Shown here: positions 54,011 to 62,486 of the stretch, piece by piece
How positions within the stretch are numbered: the stretch's first letter is position 1
How the letters are laid out: every line of letters starts with the position of its first letter
Assembly: GCA_040221975.1 (NCBI GenBank)
Contig: JAVJWR010000013.1
Location: 1 to 64,000 of the forward strand
Origin: Haliea sp040221975
GTDB lineage: Bacteria; Pseudomonadota; Gammaproteobacteria; Pseudomonadales; Halieaceae
Direction: 5' to 3'
Length of the DNA: 64,000 nt
The notes under the pieces: model-generated
Seen by the model: only the letters and a program-made list of their open reading frames with translations
What the model was told of the DNA's origin: nothing
The model's database searches: none
Program-made: the position numbers and the translations under genes

Positions 54011-55051
54011 ATGTTTCATCTACTCCGCGGCGCTGCCATTTCCCGGCTACTTGTTGCGCTGCTGGTCCTGCCCCCGGCACTGAGCGCCTGCTCTGGTCCG
54101 GAAGCCGTCAACGTCTACTCGGCGCGCCAGGAAGCGCTGATCAAGCCGTTGTTGGACCGCTTCAGCGCCGAAACCGGAATCGCCGTCAATCTGGTCACCG
54201 GGGATGGGGACGCGCTGCTCGCGCGGCTGCGCAACGAGGGCCTGAATTCACCGGCGGACCTGCTGCTCACCAGCGATGCGGGCAACCTCTACCGGGCCCA
54301 GCAGGCAAACCTGTTGCAGCCGGTCACGTCTCCGGCCCTGGAGGCGGCGGTGCCGGCACATTTGCGCAGTGATGAAGGTTTCTGGTTCGGGCTGTCCCTG
54401 CGCGCCAGGGTACTGGTGTACGCACCAGACCGGGTCGATCCCGGCGCGCTGTCCGATTACGCCGCGCTGGCAGATCCCGCCTGGCGGCAGCGGATTTGCG
54501 TGCGCTCCTCCAGCAATATCTACAATCAGTCCATGGTCGCCGGCATGCTGGCCACCCAGGGGGCCGAGGCCACCGAAAACTGGCTAGAGGGTTTCGTTGC
54601 CAACTTCGCGCGTCCGCCGCAGGGCGGTGATCGCGACCAGATCAAGGCCGTGGCCAGCGGCCAGTGCGATGTCGCCCTGGTAAACAGCTATTACCTCGGC
54701 GGCATGCTGCGCTCGGACAAGGCGGAAGAGCGGGCGGCCGCGGAGCAGGTGCGCCTGTTCTGGCCCAACCAGGCTGGACGCGGTGTACACATCAATATCA
54801 GCGGCGCCGGTGTCACCCGCTCTGCGGCACACCCGGAAATGGCGCGGCAACTGATCGAGTTCCTGCTGCGTGAAGACAGCCAGCAGTGGTACGCCGAAGC
54901 CAACAACGAGTACCCGGTCCGGCCCGGAATTGCTCCCTCCACGCTGCTGCAATCCTGGGGCGAGTTCCGGGCTGACCCGCTGCAGGTCAGTGAACTGGGC
55001 CGGCTCAATGCCGCGGCGGTCATGGCCATGGACAGGGCGAATTGGAAATAG
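54011..55051 (+). CDS. fbpA: Ferric iron ABC transporter, substrate-binding protein
   Basis: 346 residues. The hydrophobic N-terminus ends in ALSAC, a plausible lipobox, so this may be a lipoprotein rather than a free periplasmic protein. VNVYSARQEALIKPLLDRFS begins the FbpA/FutA-like fold, and the paired tyrosines of the iron site are visible in VNSYYLGGM. It binds ferric iron in the periplasm and delivers it to the permease encoded next. The permease start overlaps its stop by ten bases. Confidence 0.93.
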   Translation: MFHLLRGAAISRLLVALLVLPPALSACSGPEAVNVYSARQEALIKPLLDRFSAETGIAVNLVTGDGDALLARLRNEGLNSPADLLLTSDAGNLYRAQQANLLQPVTSPALEAAVPAHLRSDEGFWFGLSLRARVLVYAPDRVDPGALSDYAALADPAWRQRICVRSSSNIYNQSMVAGMLATQGAEATENWLEGFVANFARPPQGGDRDQIKAVASGQCDVALVNSYYLGGMLRSDKAEERAAAEQVRLFWPNQAGRGVHINISGAGVTRSAAHPEMARQLIEFLLREDSQQWYAEANNEYPVRPGIAPSTLLQSWGEFRADPLQVSELGRLNAAAVMAMDRANWK

Positions 55052-56712
55052 CCACCCCCGCGCCAACCGCAACCCGGGGAAATTCGCTGCCGGCTTTCCT
55101 GTGGCGAAGCCTGCTGCTGCTCAGCGCCGCAGTAATCGCGGTGCCCATCCTGGTGATCGTCGCCAGCCTGCTGGGGCCCTACAGCGACGCCTGGCGGCAC
55201 CTGCTGGACACCGTGCTGTGGGACTACATCGGCAACTCCCTGTTGCTGATGCTGGGCGTAGGCGGCGGCACTCTGCTGCTGGGAGTCAGCGCTGCCTGGC
55301 TGACAGCGATGTGTGATTTCCCGGGACGACGTTTCTTCAGCTGGGCCCTGTTGTTGCCCATGGCGATGCCCGCCTACATCATCGCCTACACCTACACCGG
55401 CATGCTCGACTACGCCGGCCCCGTGCAAAGCCTGCTGCGCGACAGCTTCGGCTGGGGCTTCGACGACTACTGGTTCCCGCAAATCCGCTCTCTCGGCGGC
55501 GCCATCTGCATGCTGTCGCTGGTGCTGTATCCCTATGTCTACCTGCTGGTGCGGGTTGCCTTCCTGGAACAGTCGACCGCGGTACTGGAAGCCAGTCGCA
55601 ACCTGGGCAAGACGCCCTGGCAAACCCTGTTCCTGGTGGCGCTGCCCCTGGCCCGGCCGGCTATCGCCGCCGGTGTCAGCCTGGCGCTGATGGAGACTCT
55701 CGCCGATTATGGCACCGTGGCCTATTTCGGTGTCAGCGCCTTTACCACCGGCATCTTCCGCACCTGGTACGGCCTCGGTGAACTGCAGACCGCGGCGCAG
55801 CTCGCGGCCTTCCTGCTGCTGTTCGTGTTTACCCTGTTCATTCTCGAGAAGCGTTCGCGAGCACGCCTTCGCTTCCACAAGAGTTCCGCCCGCAGCTTTC
55901 CTGCCCGGATACCCCTGCGCGGCTGGCGCGCCGCCGCCAGCTTCGGAACTGCCCTGGGCATACTGACCGCCGGTTTCCTGTTGCCCGCCGCCCAGCTCGG
56001 GGTCTGGGCGGCGGGCAACCATGCCGGCGTCCTCGACAGCGCCTTTCTGCAGCTGGTGGGCAACAGTTTCCTGCTCGCCGCCATCGCCTCCCTGTGTTGC
56101 CTGCTGCTGGCATTGCTTCTGGGGTACGGTCGGCGCCTGTATCCGGGCCGGGCCGAGACCATCGCCACCCGGATTGCCGGCATGGGCTATGCAGTACCCG
56201 GCACCGTGATCGCCGTCGGCGTGCTGATTCCCTTCGCCTGGATCGACAACAGTATCGATAGCTGGCTGCGCCAGCAGTTCGGCATGTCCTCCGGCCTGCT
56301 GCTGAGCGGCACTCTGGCGGCGCTGGTATTCGCCTATGTCGTGCGCTTCCTTGCGGTGTCGCTGCAGACAGTGGAGGCGGGGCTGGCCCGTATCCGCCCC
56401 GGCATCGACGAGTCCGCGCGCTCCCTGGGCCATTCGCCCCTGGGCGTGCTGCGACGGATTCACCTGCCCATGCTGCGCGGCACCCTGCTCACCGCCCTGC
56501 TGCTGGTGTTCGTCGATGTCCTGAAAGAGCTGCCCACCACCCTAATCCTGCGTCCCTTCAATTTCAGCACCCTGGCAGTGCGCGCCCACGAACTGGCCTC
56601 CGATGAACGGCTCGCGGACGCAGCACTGCCCGCCATTGCCATCGTGCTCATCGGCCTGCTGCCTGTTATCCTGATGAACCGCAGCATGCCGAGGGAGCAG
56701 GAACACGCATGA
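55042..56712 (+). CDS. fbpB: Ferric iron ABC transporter, permease
   Basis: 556 residues from a TTG start inside the end of fbpA. Two homologous halves each have about six membrane segments and an EAA-type loop (ASRNLGKTPWQTLFLVALPL in the first half, ARSLGHSPLGVLRRIHLPM in the second), as in fused FbpB/SfuB permeases. It forms the inner-membrane channel for ferric iron. The ATPase gene overlaps its stop by four bases. Confidence 0.93.
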   Translation: MEIATPAPTATRGNSLPAFLWRSLLLLSAAVIAVPILVIVASLLGPYSDAWRHLLDTVLWDYIGNSLLLMLGVGGGTLLLGVSAAWLTAMCDFPGRRFFSWALLLPMAMPAYIIAYTYTGMLDYAGPVQSLLRDSFGWGFDDYWFPQIRSLGGAICMLSLVLYPYVYLLVRVAFLEQSTAVLEASRNLGKTPWQTLFLVALPLARPAIAAGVSLALMETLADYGTVAYFGVSAFTTGIFRTWYGLGELQTAAQLAAFLLLFVFTLFILEKRSRARLRFHKSSARSFPARIPLRGWRAAASFGTALGILTAGFLLPAAQLGVWAAGNHAGVLDSAFLQLVGNSFLLAAIASLCCLLLALLLGYGRRLYPGRAETIATRIAGMGYAVPGTVIAVGVLIPFAWIDNSIDSWLRQQFGMSSGLLLSGTLAALVFAYVVRFLAVSLQTVEAGLARIRPGIDESARSLGHSPLGVLRRIHLPMLRGTLLTALLLVFVDVLKELPTTLILRPFNFSTLAVRAHELASDERLADAALPAIAIVLIGLLPVILMNRSMPREQEHA

Positions 56713-57884
56713 GCAGCCAGCTGGAGTTGCAGCAGGTAACGGTCAAATATGGCGATTTCACCGCGGTGGAAGACGTTTCCATGACCCTGCAGAACGGGCA
56801 GATCGGCTGCCTGCTCGGACCTTCGGGCTGCGGCAAGACCACTCTGCTGCGCGCCATCGCCGGATTTGAAAGCATCAGCGCTGGCAACATTGCCCTGCGT
56901 GGCGTTGCCATCAGCACACCCGGACGCCAGCTGCCACCGGAACAGCGCAAGGTGGGCATGGTGTTCCAGGATTTCGCCCTGTTTCCCCATCTCGACGTGC
57001 GCCGCAATATCGGCTTCGGGCTCAGCCACTTGCCGCGCACGGAGCGGCGCGAGCGGGTGGAGAGCATGCTGCAACTGGTCGCCCTGAGCGAATACGGCCG
57101 TGCCTTCCCCCACGAGCTGTCCGGAGGCCAGCAACAGCGGGTAGCGCTGGCCCGGGCGCTGGCACCCAATCCGGAGATCCTGCTGCTGGACGAACCCTTC
57201 TCCAGCCTGGATACAGAGCTGCGCACGGAGCTGGCCGCCGAAATCCGCGAACTGCTGAAGCGCAACGGCGTCACCGCCATCCTGGTCACCCACGACCAGC
57301 ACGAGGCCTTTGCCATGGCCGACCAGGTTACCCTGCTGAACCGCGGACGGGTGGCCCAGACTGACACGCCGTACAACCTGTACCACAACCCCGGCAACGA
57401 ATTCGTCGCCGAGTTTATCGGCCAGGGCACCATGATCACCGTCACGGTCAATGCTGCCGGTGAGATGAACGATGGCCTGGGGGTCCTCGACCGCGGTCAC
57501 CCTCACTGGCAGCCCGGCGAAGAATTGCGCCTGCTGGTGCGCCCGGACGATATCGAGTACGACGAGGGCAGCCACATTGCCCTGCGGGTCGTGCACAAGG
57601 CGTTCCGCGGTGCCAGCTACCTCTACGACCTGCTGCTGCCGGACGGCCAGCGCGTTCCCTGTCTGACCCCCAGTCACGTTGACACCCCGCTGGGCGGCAT
57701 GCTGCCGGTGCGATTCAATCTGCAGCATGTGGTGGTCTTCGATGGCGATTGTCCGCGACAGTGCTGCTGCAACCCGTCCACGGTGCTCAAGCAAGAGGCC
57801 GTGGGCGAGATCGTATCGCCTCCGGCTCTCAGCCCGGCGGCAGCACCGTCCACTCAGGCGCATCAAACTCGCCGATCAGGTTGA
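56709..57884 (+). CDS. fbpC: Ferric iron ABC transporter, ATPase
   Basis: 391 residues. Walker A LGPSGCGKTTLLRAI, Q-loop VFQDFALFPHL, signature LSGGQQQRVALARAL and Walker B LLLDEPFSSLD are all present, with a C-terminal TOBE-like regulatory domain (LLVRPDDIEYDEG). It drives iron uptake with FbpB. The C-terminus runs about 50 residues past the usual length and overlaps the convergent monooxygenase gene by 56 bases, so the last residues are probably unimportant. Confidence 0.94.
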   Translation: MSSQLELQQVTVKYGDFTAVEDVSMTLQNGQIGCLLGPSGCGKTTLLRAIAGFESISAGNIALRGVAISTPGRQLPPEQRKVGMVFQDFALFPHLDVRRNIGFGLSHLPRTERRERVESMLQLVALSEYGRAFPHELSGGQQQRVALARALAPNPEILLLDEPFSSLDTELRTELAAEIRELLKRNGVTAILVTHDQHEAFAMADQVTLLNRGRVAQTDTPYNLYHNPGNEFVAEFIGQGTMITVTVNAAGEMNDGLGVLDRGHPHWQPGEELRLLVRPDDIEYDEGSHIALRVVHKAFRGASYLYDLLLPDGQRVPCLTPSHVDTPLGGMLPVRFNLQHVVVFDGDCPRQCCCNPSTVLKQEAVGEIVSPPALSPAAAPSTQAHQTRRSG

Positions 57885-58140
57885 TCTCCACATGGGGCAC
57901 CTGCTCGGCGATGATCTCCTGTACCTCGTCCGGCAGGACCGCTTCCATCGCATCACGCGCCGCCTTGCTCTCCCAGGTTGCTATCGCCAGCAACCGCGAT
58001 GGATCGCCGATCTTGCGGTGCAGACGGGTGCCCTGGGCGCCCGGCGCCCGCTGGATGATTTCGCTGGCGCGGATCCAGGCGTCCGCATACTGCTCGGCGC
58101 TGTAGCCGGGCTTCAGGACAACTTCAAAAATATAGTGCAT
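57829..58140 (-). CDS. ABM-domain (antibiotic biosynthesis monooxygenase-like) protein
   Basis: 103 residues from ATG 58140 (MHYIFEVVLKPGYSAEQY), chosen over an upstream frame that lacks family resemblance. It has the dimeric alpha/beta-barrel pattern of small ABM/heme-degrading-monooxygenase-like proteins: EIIQRAPGAQGTRLHRK and LLAIATWESKAARDAM. The role is uncertain; some relatives degrade haem, which would fit the neighbouring iron transporter, but the haem-binding residues are not evident. It is convergent with fbpC. Confidence 0.78.
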   Translation of the reverse strand: MHYIFEVVLKPGYSAEQYADAWIRASEIIQRAPGAQGTRLHRKIGDPSRLLAIATWESKAARDAMEAVLPDEVQEIIAEQVPHVEINLIGEFDAPEWTVLPPG

Positions 58141-58259
58141 CACCGCCCTCCCCCGGCACTGGCGCCGGTTGCATCGGACAACCGAGTATAACCAACTGCG
58201 CTGGCTTCTCGGGTACAATGGCATTCTCGTTTTCAATGCCACTGCCTGACGACTGCCCA

Positions 58260-59273
58260 ATGTCCGCCACGTTCAACAGCCATCGCTTCTGCGTCGCCCC
58301 CATGATGGACTGGAGTGACCGCCACTGTCGTTACCTGTGGCGCCTGCTGAGCCGGCACGCGCGCCTGTACACGGAAATGGTGACAACGGGCGCCCTGATC
58401 CACGGCGATCGCACGCGCTTCCTGTGCTTTGACCCTTCGGAGCATCCGCTGGCACTGCAACTCGGCGGCAGCGAGCCCGCGGACCTGGCCCGCTGCGCGC
58501 GCTGGGCCGAGGATTGGGGCTATGACGAGGTCAACCTGAACTGCGGCTGCCCCTCGGACCGGGTACAGTCCGGGGCCTTTGGCGCCGCCCTGATGGCGCA
58601 GCCGCAGCGGGTAGCGGCGTGCGTGGCGGCAATGCGGGACGCCTGCGCCCTGCCGGTGACCGTCAAGCACCGGATCGGCATTGATGACATGGAGTCCTAC
58701 CAGCAGCTGCTGGACTTCGTTGTCCCCAGCGCTGAAGCCGGCTGCACGGTCTTCGTCGTCCACGCCCGCAAGGCCTGGCTACAGGGGCTGTCGCCGAAGG
58801 AGAATCGCGAGGTTCCGCCCCTGAACTATCCCTGGGTACACCGGCTGAAGGCGGACCTGCCCCAGCTAACCATTGTCGTCAACGGTGGCATCACGACACT
58901 GGAAGAATGCCGCCAGCAACTGGCGCAGGTGGACGGTGTCATGCTGGGGCGGGCAGCCTACCATGACCCCTGGCTGCTGGCGGATGTAGACCGGGTCCTG
59001 TTCGGCGCAGACAATCCGCTACAATCCCGGCATGCGGTCATTGAACAAATGCTACCCTACGTCGCCCGGGAACTGGCCGCGGGCACACGTCTCAATCACA
59101 TTACCCGGCATCTGCTGGGGCTGTACCAGGGCCTGCCGGGGGCGCGCCAGTTTCGCCGCCACATCAGCGAAAACGCCCATCGCAAGGGCGCCGGCATTGA
59201 AGTGCTGGAACGGGCATACAGTCTGGTGCGGGATGCCGGCGAGCGGCAACAGACCCGCAATTCCGCCGCCTGA
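58260..59273 (+). CDS. dusA: tRNA-dihydrouridine(20/20a) synthase
   Basis: 337 residues from ATG 58260 (MSATFNSHRFCVAPMMDW). FMN-dependent Dus protein with the DusA-type opening APMMDWSDRHCRYLWRL, the catalytic Cys in VNLNCGCPSDRVQSGAFGA, and the FMN segments VTVKHRIGID and VVNGGITTLEE. The C-terminal LYQGLPGARQFRRHISENAH is specific to DusA. It reduces uridine 20/20a in the D loop of tRNAs. An earlier in-frame ATG at 58218 lacks family similarity. Confidence 0.93.
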   Translation: MSATFNSHRFCVAPMMDWSDRHCRYLWRLLSRHARLYTEMVTTGALIHGDRTRFLCFDPSEHPLALQLGGSEPADLARCARWAEDWGYDEVNLNCGCPSDRVQSGAFGAALMAQPQRVAACVAAMRDACALPVTVKHRIGIDDMESYQQLLDFVVPSAEAGCTVFVVHARKAWLQGLSPKENREVPPLNYPWVHRLKADLPQLTIVVNGGITTLEECRQQLAQVDGVMLGRAAYHDPWLLADVDRVLFGADNPLQSRHAVIEQMLPYVARELAAGTRLNHITRHLLGLYQGLPGARQFRRHISENAHRKGAGIEVLERAYSLVRDAGERQQTRNSAA

Positions 59274-59290
59274 GAGAGGAAAGGAGCAAC

Positions 59291-60244
59291 ATGACCAGCA
59301 AACTCGAGCAACTCAAGGCAATGACCGACGTGGTCGCCGATACCGGCGACATCGAGGCCATCCGCCGCTTTCAGCCCCAGGACGCCACCACCAACCCCTC
59401 CCTGCTGCTGAAGGCAGCCGCCCTGCCCCACTACGCCACACTGCTGGCCCAGGCCCGCAGCTGGGCCACCCTGAAAGGTGGCTCCAGCGCAGAACAACTG
59501 GCCAACTGTTGCGACCGTTTCGCGGTCGATGTCGGCTGCGAGATCCTGAATATCGTGCCCGGCCGCATCTCAACGGAAGTTGACGCGCGACTGTCCTTCG
59601 ATACCGGGGCCACCATTGCCCGGGCGCAGCGGCTGATCGACCTGTACGAGAAAGCGGGCGTCTCCCGGGACCGGATCCTGATCAAGGTCGCCTCCACCTG
59701 GGAGGGAATCCGCGCTGGTGAGCAATTGGAAAAGCAAGGCATCAATTGCAACCTGACACTACTGTTCGGCTTTGCCCAGGCTGCCGCCTGCGCCGATGCC
59801 GGGGTCTATCTGATCTCGCCCTTTGTCGGCCGCATCCTGGACTGGCACCTGGCCAACAGCGACCTGGTCGTCAACCAGCCCACGGACGATCCCGGCGTGC
59901 AGTCCGTGCGTCGCATCTACCGGTACTACAAGGCCCATGGCTACAACACCGTGGTCATGGGCGCCAGTTTCCGCAATACCGGCGAAATCGAGGCCCTGGC
60001 CGGTTGCGACCGCCTGACCATCAGCCCCGCCCTGCTGGAGAGCCTGGCGGCGGACGCTGGTGAATTGCCGCGACAACTCGCTCCCGACGGCGCCCGCTCG
60101 GCGGATGCCCGGGCAGCGCCGGCAGAGCCCGATTTCCGGCTGGCACTGAATGACGACGCCATGGCGACGGAAAAACTGTCCGAGGGCATTCGCAATTTCA
60201 TCGCCGACCAGATCAAGCTGGAACAGGTCATTGTCCAGTCATGA
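59291..60244 (+). CDS. tal: Transaldolase B-type
   Basis: 317 residues, starting MTSKLEQLKAMTDVVADTGD as in TalB. The Schiff-base Lys is in DRILIKVASTWEG, and the barrel ends with LTLLFGFAQAAACADAGV and SPFVGRILDW. It exchanges a three-carbon unit between sugar phosphates in the pentose phosphate pathway. A GAGAGGAAAGGAGC stretch gives a strong ribosome site. It overlaps the following gene by four bases (ATGA). Confidence 0.96.
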   Translation: MTSKLEQLKAMTDVVADTGDIEAIRRFQPQDATTNPSLLLKAAALPHYATLLAQARSWATLKGGSSAEQLANCCDRFAVDVGCEILNIVPGRISTEVDARLSFDTGATIARAQRLIDLYEKAGVSRDRILIKVASTWEGIRAGEQLEKQGINCNLTLLFGFAQAAACADAGVYLISPFVGRILDWHLANSDLVVNQPTDDPGVQSVRRIYRYYKAHGYNTVVMGASFRNTGEIEALAGCDRLTISPALLESLAADAGELPRQLAPDGARSADARAAPAEPDFRLALNDDAMATEKLSEGIRNFIADQIKLEQVIVQS

Positions 60245-60684
60245 TCAACGCCCTGAAATCACTGTTTATCCTCCCCGCCGGGGACAGCCCCGAAGAACAC
60301 AGGCACCGGGTGCACCTGGCGTCAGCGGCACTGCTGATTGAAACCGCGCGGGCCGACTTTACCCAGGATGCGGAAGAAGAGGCGGCGCTGGAGAACCTGC
60401 TGTGTGCATCGCTGCCGCTGTCGCGACAGGACGTTCACGCGCTGGTCGAACAGGCTGCACAGCGGGTGGACGCAGCCACCTCGCTGTACGAGTTCACACG
60501 GGTAATCAACGATCACTACGGTCCCGCCGAAAAGCTCGAACTGATCGATTCAATGTGGCGGGTAGCCTATGCGGACGGCGACCTGGACAAGTACGAGGAG
60601 CACCTGATCCGCCAGGTCGCGGAGCTGACCTATGTGCCGCACCCGGACTACATCCGCAGCAAACTGGCCGCCAGGCCCGACTGA
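60241..60684 (+). CDS. TerB-family protein
   Basis: 147 residues, all-helical. LIETARADFTQDAEEEAALENLL, then LIDSMWRVAYADGDLDKYEEHLIRQVAEL, is the TerB/TerB-like pattern with acidic metal-binding residues. Members occur both in tellurite-resistance systems and as lone proteins of unknown role. Here no other ter gene is present, and the gene is coupled to transaldolase by an ATGA overlap, so a tellurite role is not supported. Confidence 0.82.
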   Translation: MINALKSLFILPAGDSPEEHRHRVHLASAALLIETARADFTQDAEEEAALENLLCASLPLSRQDVHALVEQAAQRVDAATSLYEFTRVINDHYGPAEKLELIDSMWRVAYADGDLDKYEEHLIRQVAELTYVPHPDYIRSKLAARPD

Positions 60685-60692
60685 CCGCGGCC

Positions 60693-61175
60693 TCAGCTGC
60701 GCTCCAGCACCACCATCAGGTCCTTGAAGCGGGCCCGGTTCTCCTCCGACAGGCCCATGAGCACCCGATGGGCTTCCACGACCTTGTCTTTCACCGCACC
60801 CTCGCTGCCCTCCACCAGGGGAATGCAGTTGATGCAGTCAGGGTTGGCGCAGGCTTCCTCATGCAATTCGAACAGGCGCTGAAAGCCCATGCTCTTGATC
60901 AGACGGGTAATGCCGGGGTTGTTGCTGTAGATCGCGGGCATGAAACCGAAACGCGCCCGCACTTCCAGCGCAAGTTTGGCCAGCAGTCCCAGAGTCGTGC
61001 TGTCTATGCCCTCGGCGCCGCAGAGATCCACCCAGACACTGGCAAAATCCGGATTGTCGAGCATCCTGTGCACGTAGTCGTCAATCGTCGTACACAACGT
61101 CAGGCGCACGTCACCGGTCAGGCGAATGACATAGGCGCCGTCCTGGCTCGCAGCAAGAATCCTGCCTTCTTCCAT
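60693..61175 (-). CDS. hsbA: STAS-domain anti-anti-sigma factor (HsbA-like)
   Basis: 160 residues. The STAS core is seen in AYVIRLTGDVRLTLCTTIDDYV, FASVWVDLCGAEGIDSTTLGLLAKLAL and YSNNPGITRLIKSMGFQRLF, with the phosphorylatable Ser in the DSTTLG loop. It lies two bases downstream of a PP2C-type response regulator. This pair corresponds in domain make-up to HsbA/HsbR of the Pseudomonas HptB pathway, which controls motility and surface growth; the symbol is given on that basis and not by certain orthology. Confidence 0.8.
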   Translation of the reverse strand: MEEGRILAASQDGAYVIRLTGDVRLTLCTTIDDYVHRMLDNPDFASVWVDLCGAEGIDSTTLGLLAKLALEVRARFGFMPAIYSNNPGITRLIKSMGFQRLFELHEEACANPDCINCIPLVEGSEGAVKDKVVEAHRVLMGLSEENRARFKDLMVVLERS

Positions 61176-61177
61176 TT

Positions 61178-62362
61178 CTAACCCCGCTTGCTGATAAACA
61201 GCGCAGCAATATCGTCGGGTGCAGTTTCGACATGGTCGAGCCCAAGCCGGGTGACGATCTCCTCGGGTGACTCGGCGGTGTCCTCGAATACCTTGAGGAA
61301 ATACTTTTCCTTCTCGATCAGGTTTTGCGGCGGCAGGATTTCCAGAATCCCGTCGGAGAACAACGCCAGCATGAAACGCTGCGGCAGGTCGATCAAGTGC
61401 TCTTCGTAAGACGCGTCCTCCATGATGCCGACCGCCGAACCCTCGCCGCGCAGATAGCGCGCGCCCTCTGACGACACCAGCACCGGCTGCGGTAAATGCC
61501 CGGCAACGCTGTAACGCAGCGTATTGGCGGCAGTGTCCAGCAAACCGACCACCATGGTGGCAAACTTGCCAACTTCCAGGCCCAGCAATTCCTTGTTGGC
61601 GCGCTTGAGCATGGCGACCGGGCTCAGGATGGTGTCGTCGCTGCGTCGCAGATAGTCTGACCGCTTGCGGGCAAAGAGGTTCTTCAACAGCACCGTGGCA
61701 AAGGCGGAGGAGCTGCCGTGGCCGGAGACATCGGCCATGAAGAAGGTCACGTGGTGCTCTCCCACGATGAAATAGTCGGTAAAATCACCACTCAGGTAGA
61801 GCGAGGGAATCACCGTGTGACTGAACACATATTCACCCCGGACCATGGGACTCGCCGGCAGCATGCGCAGTTGTACCTGGCGGCCCGCCTGCTGGTCCTG
61901 CTCCAGCATCTTCACGGTGCCACGCAATTCGATGTTGGCCCGTTCCAGGCGTTTGCGGGATTCCTGCAACTCGCGGCGCAGCTGACGTTGCCGCACGCAG
62001 CGCTCAATCGACTTGAGGAGGGCGTCAGTGTCTTCGACGGGGCGCACGAAAAAGTCGCTGGCGCCCAGGCGCAGGGCCGTCATCATCTTGTCCACTTCCG
62101 CCCGGTCGCTGAAGATGATCGCCGGAATCTGCAGATCCAGGTCGCGCAGTGAACGGCGCGCCTCCACCCAGGACACATCCTCCAGATCCAGTTCGCACAG
62201 AATGACGTCCAGATCCTCGTTGTTGTCGAGAAAATGGTAGGCCGCATTGACGTCGGTATACACGTCGGTGCGGTACCCGGCTGCCGAGACGATCTCTGCC
62301 AGCGCCGCCGCACGGGCGGCGTCGTCATCAATCACCAGCACATAGCCTTTGGATTCCATCAT
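61178..62362 (-). CDS. hsbR: Response regulator with PP2C/SpoIIE phosphatase domain (HsbR-like)
   Basis: 394 residues: receiver-like domain (about 5-125), a short coiled linker (RRELQESRKRLERANIELRG) and a PP2C/SpoIIE phosphatase domain with metal motifs FFMADVSGHGSSSAF and LALFSDGILEI. The receiver keeps the acidic pocket IDDD (12-14), but Glu57 (ILCELDLED) stands at the phosphoacceptor position and Arg at the usual Lys (FFVRPVED). It should dephosphorylate the STAS protein encoded two bases downstream. Confidence 0.88.
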   Translation of the reverse strand: MMESKGYVLVIDDDAARAAALAEIVSAAGYRTDVYTDVNAAYHFLDNNEDLDVILCELDLEDVSWVEARRSLRDLDLQIPAIIFSDRAEVDKMMTALRLGASDFFVRPVEDTDALLKSIERCVRQRQLRRELQESRKRLERANIELRGTVKMLEQDQQAGRQVQLRMLPASPMVRGEYVFSHTVIPSLYLSGDFTDYFIVGEHHVTFFMADVSGHGSSSAFATVLLKNLFARKRSDYLRRSDDTILSPVAMLKRANKELLGLEVGKFATMVVGLLDTAANTLRYSVAGHLPQPVLVSSEGARYLRGEGSAVGIMEDASYEEHLIDLPQRFMLALFSDGILEILPPQNLIEKEKYFLKVFEDTAESPEEIVTRLGLDHVETAPDDIAALFISKRG

Positions 62363-62486
62363 GCATTACTTGCGGGGAGCTTGCGGGCAGACACTACGCC
62401 CTTGCCGCGGGGCGGGCAACCGCTTTGCACTGTCTTTGGGCAGGATTTCACAGTTTTGCCACAAGCGTGAAAACAGCGCACGCGGC

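Noticed and set aside
54691..56463. A 590-codon open frame on the minus strand
   Set aside because: It lies antisense to the well-supported fbpA/fbpB genes. Its composition (runs of Gln, Gly, Ala, His) is a by-product of GC-rich codons, with no family resemblance.
56460..57866. A 468-codon minus-strand open frame
   Set aside because: Antisense to fbpC, which has all ABC ATPase motifs. No domain is recognisable in the reverse frame.
60241..60684. Tellurite resistance function for the TerB-like gene
   Set aside because: No other ter genes are near, and the gene is coupled to transaldolase. The family name alone does not support the phenotype.
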